Assembly (NCBI GenBank): GCA_963556255.1
Contig: OY744614.1
Location: 35,501,679 to 35,565,678 of the forward strand
Length of the DNA stretch: 64,000 nt
From: Allolobophora icterica
Taxonomy: Eukaryota; Annelida; Clitellata; Crassiclitellata; Lumbricidae
Reading direction: 5' to 3'
Shown here: positions 34,963 to 45,200 of the stretch, one piece after another
How positions within the stretch are numbered: the first letter of the stretch is position 1
Layout of the letters: the number at the start of each line of letters is the position of its first letter
Position numbers and translations under genes: made by a program
Notes under the pieces: model-generated
The model's database searches: none
Told to the model about the DNA's origin: nothing
What the model saw: the letters and a program-made list of their open reading frames with translations, nothing else

Positions 34963-37125
34963 TAAATACCTTAATATCTAAGTCCCCAAGGGATCAAGGG
35001 ATCATTATGTACCTTGGGGCATCAAAAAAATAATAATAATGTGTCATCAAGCACATCAGTGTCTGAGCAGACCTGCAACAAGCCACACTGTGAATACTGT
35101 GTTCAAAGTTAAAATGCTAATATAATAACAACATCAAATATAAGACTAATGGTTATTGTGCAATGAAACTGACCTTTCGTACGGATAGGCACCAAGGAAC
35201 CGATCCAGTTCTTGCTTGTTGGACTCAATTCGTTCCTGTTCCTCAGCCGTAACCAATCCAGGCTTCATGTCTGCAGACACAGAAATCATCACAGAATATT
35301 AAGTATGCTAGACAAATGTACTGTTCAGTTGCCCTCGTATAGTGCAGTAAAAACAGTTCTTGTAACATAAGTAATGAGATAGAAAAGTAATTACTTATTT
35401 GCCACTGTAGGAAAAGAAATTTTTTACCATTCAAAGCACAAAAACAACTAAACAACTGCAATATAGAGTAATGCAAAGCTGTTGTTCGTCTATTCTTCTT
35501 CTCTCTTCCATTAGATGTGTGCTAACAATGACCATTGTACAAGATGGCTCCATTTCTTTCTGTCTCTGATAGCCATGAACAGTTTTGAACACATGGAGGA
35601 CATCCTGAGAGAGGTGAAGGAAGCTATGGGGATATTGAAAAATATTTGTCATCTATTATGTCAACAAAGAAAGGCTGAAGAACAAACAACGGAAAAACAA
35701 CTAACTTCAAAGTTTTCCTCGAACACTGCATGTCTCAACCACTGTCTGATAGCCTTGTTGTGCAGCAATAAACCCTAAATTTGCTGTCATGAAGGCAAGT
35801 GGCACAATTTTCTCCCTCATATTTATTACATTGTGATTTTTTTTAAATTTAGCATATAGATAGTGCCAAATTTTTAGGAAAAATGCTGCACTGCACTGAT
35901 ATATATGCATGATAGGTGCACCAATCTCTTTCCATTTTTCTCCATTATATAAAATCACTGGAAACAAAGAGGTATTGGACAATAAAAATCTGGCCTACCT
36001 TCCATCTGTTTGTCCCAGACTTTCACAAGGACTTCTCGCTGGTGGAAATTATGCATGAAGCCTGTACGTGGCGCTACCTGGTGGTCGATGCCTACAGCAC
36101 TGCAAAAGCAAATGGGAAAGTGAGTTTTAAAGTTCATTGTACATGTATCTAAGTATGTATGTATATATACTTATGTATGTATGCCTATCTGTACTCTGTA
36201 TGTATGTATGCCTATCTGTATGTATGTATGCCTTTATGTCTGTCTGTATGTATGTATGTATGTCAATCTGTGTGTATGATGATGATGTATGACATTGTAT
36301 GCATGTATGTATGTATGCATATAAATGTATGTGTGTATATGTAGGTATATATCTGGACTTTTATCAATTACAGTTTATGGACCCTCAAAATCGCTATGAA
36401 CATGGCTGTACAAGAGATCTAAACAGGTGGGTCTTAACAGAGCTAGAAAAAGCAACTTGAGCAGAGTATAAAGGGACAGCTCAAATGGCTACATGGGAAG
36501 ATTGTTCCAAAGGGATGGACCAATGCACAAGCGTACACAGTGCACTCGTGTTGATGTATGGCACTATATCTCTAGAAGTCTGCAAGTCATGGCTGAGAGC
36601 AAGATGCATTAAATTACCTCTCAAAGTGGATTTTCTTCAGAGTAATTAAATTTGCACATACAGCAATTTGTTATAAGAAAAACATTCAAATGACACTAGT
36701 GTTTCTTCAGGTCCTGAAATCAAATGACGCCATTCCTCTCTATTTTGTACACTAGTGCCTACATTGCATGTACTTCTGATATTACTAGTCATTAGCATCA
36801 AAATACTAGGACAAAGGACATGCAAGGGCTACTCAACTACCTGTACTGTCTATTAAAGTACTGACACTTGAACTTGATTTCTGAATACATGACACAACAC
36901 CAGTGTCACGAAACGAAATTTGGAATTATCAGATTCGAGGAATAACCTGTAGTAGATGAAGTGAACGCCTGGTGGGATCATCTTGACACCTTTAAATTCG
37001 CTCCCGACTTTCCACGAGTTGTAGTCAACACCGAATTCTGTGCCGGGAGGGACGTCGAGGAACACAACAGTGGCTCCCTCCTCGAAAAGCCACTGTGCCT
37101 GCTCTTGAGACACGGGCTCAGCCAT
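32403..37125 (-). CDS. AAR2: AAR2 splicing factor homolog (U5 snRNP assembly), five coding exons
   Basis: AAR2 binds the PRP8 RNase H-like and Jab1/MPN domains during U5 snRNP biogenesis and is exchanged for BRR2. Minus-strand coding exons: 37125-36947, 36099-35999, 35270-35174, 33721-33283 and 32735-32403. They join in frame to 382 codons plus TAG, close to the usual family length. Recognisable stretches are [91 protein letters not shown] and [20 protein letters not shown], ending KFRWNFSGE. The start MAEPVSQ is preceded by a possible acceptor (TTTATAG), suggesting a 5' noncoding exon nearer CSN6. There are no frame breaks and all introns are GT-AG. Confidence 0.95.
34329..35113 (+). mobile_element. 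LINE fragments and (AAT)n-tailed repeat in an AAR2 intron
   Basis: 34380-34520 encodes [15 protein letters not shown] then STPTYLPS, characteristic of LINE ORF ends. A segment beginning GTGTCATCAAGCACATCAGT occurs at 34583 and again at 35040, bracketing a second fragment (34745-34910, related to 15361-15545), an (AAT)n run and the hairpin tail at 34984-35019. The bracketing repeats differ at several positions, so they are an old duplication or two repeat copies. Confidence 0.5.
34984..35019 (+). repeat. 3'-terminal hairpin with compensatory pair (CCCCAAGG/CCTTGGGG)
   Basis: The stem CCCCAAGG (34984-34991) pairs with CCTTGGGG (35012-35019). Relative to the CCCCGAGG/CCTCGGGG form implied by the copies at 3609, 6849 and 7023, one pair has changed from G-C to A-T on both sides. 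A trinucleotide run precedes and follows. Confidence 0.5.
36144..36345. repeat. (GTAT)n microsatellite in AAR2 intron 1
   Basis: Interrupted TATG units mixed with CCTATCTG blocks over about 200 bp. Confidence 0.85.
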
Positions 37126-37341
37126 TGAACACCTATAAAGCAAATATACTAGGTAAGGTCAGTGTTTCTAGGTCAAGCCATACCCAATCACAGGTACTGA
37201 GCGAACTAATAGGCCAAATATTTTGACATAAAATGTGGTGGTTTTGCAGGGACTCCAAACTTCAATCTCTAGATGTAAACACCAGAACAAACTACATCCA
37301 GGCACACAAAAAATAATAAAACATCTGTCTCTCACAGTTAT

Positions 37342-38108
37342 GTGCTAGTGAATCAGTCTGTTGCACGCTTGACTTCAAAATTTAAAACTGCCTTCACCAC
37401 TGCCACCTGCATTGTCCACTCAAGGCTAGATTACTGCACCTCCATCTTCCTCAGCCTTGAATCCATCCAAGTTAATCACCTGCAACTTATCCAAACCTCA
37501 CTAGCCGGAGTTGTCACCAGAATGCCCAAGCATCATCATATCACTCCATCCACAGATCACTCAATTGGCTAAATATCACAGAGCAAATCCATTTCAAAGT
37601 CCTATAACTAACCAACAATGTCCCCCCTTACAATACTCCCAGCCCAAGTATCTTCCAGAACAGTTCACCATCCAGCCAAGCCAGTCTACCTGATCATCCT
37701 CCTGTCTCACTCTTTCTCGACCTCTGGTCCCTACTCATCTCAAGTCTCTAACCGAGAGCTTATATCCCACACTGCACCATGATTCTGGAACAATCTCCCT
37801 CCTGAATTTGGCAAATTTTCGGTTCCTCCATCATCATTGCAGCTCACCCTCCATTGTCTGCCTTAGGCTCCTCTAACAATCAAAAACTAGGCTTTCCATT
37901 TAATACTCCTACCCTGACTCATCTGATCCTCTGCTTTCCAATTCTTCTCGACCTCCTCTCTTGATCTGGACCACCTGGCAACAGAACTTGGATCTCCTTT
38001 TGACTACCTTTTGGACAACCTTTCTGACTTGAAGCAGCATTACTGAATAAGTGCCCTGCATCTAGCTTTCAAGTGGTGCTTTAGAAATTTGAGTTCATGA
38101 TTACGATG
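37342..38108 (+). mobile_element. LINE 3' fragment with 3' tail shared by SINEs
   Basis: The first frame encodes VHSRLDYCTS, NHLQLIQTSLAGVVTRMPKH and HHITP, diagnostic of the region after RT in CR1/L2-like LINEs. Shifted frames continue with YSQPKYLPEQ and WNNLPPEF. The copy ends with GAATAAGTGCCCTGC, AAGTGGTGCTTTAGAAATTT and GATTACGATG. It lies between the start codons of AAR2 and CSN6, perhaps in a 5' intron of AAR2. It has multiple frame breaks and is not functional. Confidence 0.65.
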
Positions 38109-38639
38109 CCTCCTAAATGCAGCTTTATATGGTGCTAAGAAATTTTTGTGATTTACATCACAGTTCTGCACCACTCTACCCCGACAATCCTCCAATAATT
38201 TAATCAAACACACTTGTAAAAACATAAAGAACAATAGCGACTGCACTTTATGTTGGTCAGTTGTACATATTCATGTTCAATTTGGATTTTCATTCTGATT
38301 CAAACTCAACGGTAGTTTCATGGAACATGGTTAATTTGAGCCCCATACCAATTGATACAACCTGTGTCACTTAACAAAATCCCTTCTCTGGGTGGCAGTT
38401 CAAACTGTGGCTGTTCAAGAACTCAATAAATATTTTGGGGCATTTGCAAGAGTTAGCATTTGGGTGTTTTTAGTGCCATGCAAGTATTTCTGTAACAGTA
38501 AATCATAATCTTGTAATCACACATTTTTCTTCATCAGTGGCACTCTCCAACTGACAACACAGAACCACGATCAAACAGAATGATTTTCAAACGCTTACAG
38601 AACAGAGGCACGGTCTGCACGAAGCTGATGTAGGTTGCT

Positions 38640-39259
38640 GGGCAACTTTTAACTTTGACAAATTCAAGACATAAGTCAAAATCGGATCGCCTGCGAATCT
38701 GTCTTCTAGCTGAGACTGTGAATATCTTTCAGCTTACGACATATGCATCTCACTAATTTGATTCAACATTTAATTAAACAGGTATATAGAATGGCGCTAC
38801 AAAAGTTAGTCCTATACTAAATTTAACCAACATCGCTGTGGACTGCACTTAGAGTACTTTTCAAATTGTCGCAAATTTGCTCTTACCTTACTGAAGAAAA
38901 ATCTAACTATGATGACAAATTCAGTTTCCCATTTCAATTTTATCGAGACGCAAAACGATCAACAATTTCAACATGCGTTGGTTTTTCGTTTTGTGAAATC
39001 CATTTTTTGTGTAAGTTTCGTACTTTATCATTTTAGTAAAATTCGCTCAAAAATTACGTAATAAATATTTATTAATTAATATTTTAAGTATCTAGATTTA
39101 ATCTCTAAATATTTAATTTTATAACGTTTCTAAAATTATGTTTATATTTATGCGAAACTAACATGCTCTACTAAGCTAGCGTTAAATAACAGTTTACGTA
39201 TGATCTTTGGTTTTAATGGTGGATTATTTTACGAAGAAATTTTGCTGAGAATTTAAAAA
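38640..39259. promoter_or_regulatory. probable 5' region of CSN6 and possible shared promoter with AAR2
   Basis: Unique AT-rich sequence immediately upstream of the CSN6 start codon, in a head-to-head interval with AAR2. No TATA box or other clear core element is visible. The promoter role is inferred only from position and the lack of repeats. Confidence 0.3.
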
Positions 39260-42200
39260 ATGGCGAGCAAAATGGATGTGGATTCTGAAAAAGTTGGCGT
39301 ACCGGCATGTGCTGTGTCGAGCGGGAGTGTTTCTGTTTCGCTTCATCCATTAGTTATTATGAACATTTCTGAGCACTGGACCAGAGTTTCGGCGCAGGAA
39401 GGCAAACCGATGCTTGGTGAGCTCTTCCGTTTCGCTTTCATTGCTCGTTACGTGGCCTATAAAAGCTGGAATATTTCACCTCTGTAAGGTCTTGTCGGCT
39501 TGAATGTAGCATAATTTTGTTGTATTAGAGTGGTAAGTTGGTTATGTTCCGTGTCTATGTAGGCATTTCGGGTTAAATAGTTGCCCCGTTGTTGGATTGC
39601 TGTGTTTCCGCCTCAGGACCGTGCTTCTAAAGTGTTTATGTAGAGGCATGTAAACAAGGGTGTTACTATTACCGGTAATTGTTCGCTTTGGGTCAGTTAA
39701 ATCCGGCTAAATGTCAACAATTTGGACATCTAAGAATGCAAGAGAAAATAAATAGAGTGTTGAGGACCGTGTGGCAATTATCCTGTGAAAAACAAGTTAG
39801 TTATCATTAAACATGTGCTGTGCCGTAAAGACATAGCATAGTATAAGCAGATTTTATATGTTATGCTATTTTTTTGGTCTGGAAATTGCTTTGTGGTTCA
39901 GGTACTTGCTTTGGCTACCACAGCCTTGGGAGGCATAATATTACAACTTGTCCTTCTGGGAACTCATACGTTTCCTGATGTTCTGCTTTGCAATAAAAAC
40001 TGAATGCACTGTTGTATGTACATTTATAGCAGTTTTTCTGAAGTGCTTGCCATATGTTTCTATAAATATTGTTCTTTTAGGCAAATGTAACTGGCTGCTT
40101 TAATTCTTTAATGACGAGAAGTATTGTTTTCACAGTAGCTTGTAGTACCTCCTCGTCTGTAGAGGGTATGAGGGTGTTAGTGAGCTCTAGATTTAACTAG
40201 AGATTGTTTTAAAATGTTCTTTTTATAAGCAGAAGAAGGTATAGTACTTGTGCTTTTTTCAACTTGTGTGTTTTAGTTGTGGGTGCACTTATTGGAAAGC
40301 AGAAAGGTCGCAACATTGAAATTATGAACTCATTCGAGCTACTGTTTCACATATTGGAAGGCGACGTGTTGATTGACAGGGAATACTACAATACCAAGGA
40401 AGACCATTGTACGTAAAAGAATATTTACTAACAACATTTTAAAGACATTGCAGATTCTGATAAAGTGCTCAGTGGCAGACATAATTATGTAAAGCATATG
40501 TTTCTGCCCAAGACCATACTGCTAGTTTATGCTTATAAAAATTACTATTAGATTACTATTATTATTCATTTATTAAGCACCACTATCTAATGACCAAGCA
40601 TCAGTCGATGGTGCTGAGCAACTCTGAGTGAAGGACTTGCAGGTCCCTACACAGTTACTGTCTCGGAAGAGGCTCAAACCTGTACTCTGCGTTACAGGTT
40701 GAGCACTCTTACCAGTCGTCTTGCCTTTGATAATGAATGCTAGTAAGTAAATAAGTGATACTTAAAGCTCATTGTGAAAATAATGACAGTGATTTAATAG
40801 TTGTTACCTTCAACAGTGCTTACGATAAGCAGGTGCATTTTCTGGTAGGAATTTGTAATATTGGCAGTGGTGTTGTACATCCAGTGAGTCTTTAATTACC
40901 AATTACCCTGAATAATATGACAATGGGTGACTAAAGTTCCATGTGCAATGAACAGGTAACCAAAAGTGTGTGTTGAAATTTAATCCTAGAGTTAAGCTTT
41001 GTGTTTAGAAACTACTTCCAGTTCATCTCTAGTGGAACAGTAATAGTTATAGTAAAGGTTTCATTTTCTTAATGACGAATTCATGTTGCTCTTCTGTACA
41101 CTGAGAGGTGTAGACTTGAAGAATTTTAGGCAATTTCATGTTGGACAATCCACGACCACTGAAAGCACTGTTTTTTATGATGTTACAATGAAAAGTTGTG
41201 GGCATTAAAATGCAGGACCAATAGTGACATTCATTCTTTTGTTTACAGTCAAGCAGGTATTCAGTGACCTGGATTTTCTTGGGTGGTACAGTACCGGAGA
41301 GCTGCAGCCAGAAGCCGACATCAAAGTGCACAAACAGGTAATGAAATGCTTCTCCTTACTGTGCTTGACTGCGCTAGTACAGAGTGTTTGGAGTTAACGT
41401 TATGTATTAGCTTATACACAGTAAACCCATTATAATGCATTGTCTTTGGGAGCCATCTCAAGAACTGCTTTATAACCAGATTTGTTATAAGATGCTGTTT
41501 TATATTCTATCAGAATTCTTGTTATAATAAAGAGTGTAGCATGCAGTGTCTGGTGTGTGTTGAGTACTGTAGAACTCCTGCTTCACTTCTCATTGGTGTC
41601 ACTAAGAGAGACCTGCGCAAACTACCAATGGTTCAATTATGTCTTGTTGATTATGGTAATAAGTAGACTGTTTGAGGCATGTGACATCTAAATCTAACGA
41701 TGACTTACATGTGAAAGTGAACTGATTTACCTTTAACCCAAACATGGTCAGCAGATGATAGGTGGAATCCAATGTCATGTTGAAACTGTATGCACATTTA
41801 ATATGACAAACAATTCACAACAAACATACAATCAAACAAATGCAAATAGCAACAAACAATCCACCAAACTAACCAGACACTGTCCAGGTACATTTGATTA
41901 ATTTACATTGTAACTGGCTTTTTGCGTCTGATAGGAAGCAATTTGAATTTCTCTTTGTTTAGATCTGCCAGATTAATGAAAGCCCAGTGTTTCTAAAGCT
42001 GAATCCTCAGGCTAGAAGTGCAGAGGTGAGTAGTTGACAGTTCTATTATTTAGCTTTCTAACTCTAGGCTGAACAGATTTGATTTTTGAAGTATTTTATG
42101 TTCTTTGAGATATTTTAGAAGTTCAATTTTTTACATATTATCAGCCAATTCACATTGGGATGAGACTGTGGCTGTTGGTAAATTTTTTACATGCCCTTGA

Positions 42201-45200
42201 GGTCACTCTGTCTATGATCCAGATCTACCATTATATTTCTTATATGTTGTTTTTCTTTTGTGCTTAAACTTAGAAATGAATCACTGACTGACTTATGTTT
42301 TAGTTTAAGTGGAAATTCTGAGAAATATTTAGATTTTGAAATTTCAATGTACACTAAATTCCATGTGCTGTACTATTGGCATGAAATTTGGTTGTTAGAC
42401 TATTATCACTTATTTTTTACAAAACCTTTTTACAGATATACTTTGATTTATGATGTATATGTGGGTTTTACATTTTTAGCTTCCTGTCAGTATTTTTGAA
42501 TCAGTTATTGATCTTGTTGACAAAGAGGTGAGCAATATACAAGTGTACTTACCTTGTTGTTTTCATCAATTAGTAGTTCCTAATATGATCACTAAGTGGC
42601 ATTCATGAATTGTAAAATTATTGCATCTTAAAGATCTCTACAGAAACAATTTATAAGAATTGTACTAATGTTATTTTAACAGACTGCATTATTTTTCTAA
42701 TTGCGGAGCTGTCTTAAGTGGTCAGAAGTGCTTGGTAACGAAGTGTTTTTGTCTTAGGCGTTATTATAATGACACTGTAGATGTCACTGGGTTAGAACAG
42801 AATGTAAAATTCAGCAAACTATATGTTGGTTATTCAATTATGTTTATTTGCTGATGTTGCAGCTGATATTTTCGGTAACAAGATAGAAGAGGCTCTGAGC
42901 TTTTCTCAAAACTGAGTCACAGATTTCTTAGCATTTCACAAACAACTGCACAGATTTGAGGCTTTGCTGTGACTTCCAAGACATGAAATCTCTCTTAAGC
43001 CCTTTGTTTTGTTGTTTCAAGGCAAAGATGAGGTTTGTTGAGTTGCCGTACGTTCTGGCAACAGAAGAAGCTGAGCGAATTGGTGTTGACCACGTGGCCA
43101 GGGTATCGACCTCCGATTCTGGAGAGTTATCATCTGGTATGATTTTTTTCTTTTTTATACCAGGGTACTTGATTTTCAGTGCAACTTATTTAGTGCAGCA
43201 ATAATTGCTTATTGCAAGAGACAATTAAAACACAAACTGTAACACACAGGACATGGTTGAGAGCATGAAAACAAAATTTCATAAAGTGTTCATTGTGATC
43301 GCATTATTGATCGAAAAATTATGATAATATGCAGTAGTTGATTTGGCTGCCCAATGTACTGTTATAAAATAGAATCAACTGTAGTCGAACTTTATTTTGT
43401 TCCTGAAAATGGGGCTAAATTTTTGATTTAAAATGTGTATTTTTAAAGTTCCAGTTAATGGAGAATTGGTTCATATTCTCTATTTGGGTTAAGTGCTTAT
43501 AAAGGAAATTTTTTGTGTATGATTTTAGCTGCGGAACATCTGTCAGCACAGCACAGTGCTATCAAAATGTTGCACAGCCGTGTCAAGCTAATTCTGGACT
43601 ACATCAAGGCTGCGGAGCAAGGTGAGCAAGCGTTGCAATTGGTTGTGTGCTATGGAACCACCTTCTTTCTATTCCACTTAGGGTTCGCCTTGTGGGCTGA
43701 GGTGTTTTCTACCATTACCCATTTTGTGATTGTTATACTGCTGCAGTTTGTTGTGTATCTACAGTTGCAGATTGGATTCTTAACTATGTTTTCCAAACAT
43801 TTCTAGTTTAAAGTTGTGGTTTTTATACACAAGACACTTGTTATGGTCAAGTAATGAGATGCCTTGCGGATATGTGCATTTGATTCACGTATCATGCAGA
43901 CCGTCAACTTCCACCGGCAGGCTGTCTCTGCCATCCACAGGAAACTTGCAATTCTGTGTCTTTAAACAATGTCTTATATGTGTAAATTTTCTTCAGTTTG
44001 ATAGGCACTTCTATACTTTTCTAGAAGTGATAGTCTTCACCTTTTATTGAAAGTGAAAATCATTCTGTATGGCTTTGGTTTTTTGTCATCAGAACAGTTT
44101 ACGAATTTCTTTAAAGATGCACTAGAAGCATGACGAGAAAAACTGCTTTATGGCATTTTATTGTCACACGTTTCCGATATTTTGTTCAATTAAGGACCAG
44201 TTTAAAATTAAAGAGATCCATTTCTGCAGTTTACTGGCATTTCCTGTATTTGGCTAATTTTTACTTTACAGATGTGATTATTTTGCCAGATAAATATTAT
44301 TTGAGCCTCTGTAACACTTATGTCAAATTTTTCAGGAAGTGTTCCGAAAAATCACGAAATTTTGCGGGAAGCTTATAGCCTGTGCCATCGTCTTCCTGTT
44401 TTGAACACGACAAAGTTCAGAGATGAATTTTACAACGTAAGTTGTCTTGACCATATCATTTTACAACGTAAGTTGTCTTGACCATATAATTTTACAACGT
44501 AAGTTGTCTTGACCATATAATTTTACTTCATGTACACTAGAAGTTTTACAGAGTTATAATGAAAGAGGGTGATCTTTCTTAAATATGCACTAGGAAGCAT
44601 ACATCCTGGTTGAATAAGAATTGTTTATTGACATGATTCTTTGGAAGGCATGGGACAACTGGCCCATGATCCAAATATGGCATGTTTTTGTGATTAAGCA
44701 TTACACTTACATGTGTGTTTGACAAGAGTTTAATTTTTTGATTAGGGCCATCCATATATTACATATGCAAAAAATCATATTTTCATACCCACAAACCCTC
44801 CCCCTCTCGTTGCACCTCATACATTTTGTGGACCCCCATGCGTACGTACAACTAAGCTTCTCTAACCTCCCTTTTACAAAAGTTACTTAGCTAAAGTCAT
44901 CTATAAGACATTTATTTTACCATAGGCTACTATTTATTTTTTGTAAACATCGTATTTGCTAGCTAAAATTTGTTACATAATACCCACATTTTGTCGAGAC
45001 CCCTCACCATACGCATCCGTACGCAAAATTGCCTATATCCGATAGGGACCTGCAAAGCTTCGATATTCGATTCGAAAACGAATCGGGCGGCGGTATTCGA
45101 TTCGAAAATGATGTCATGATTCGAAAAATTTCAAATCTTTTTTGGAAAAATGATTAGCCCTTTGTTGTAAACTAATTGTTTACTGGTTGTTGAATTTTGC

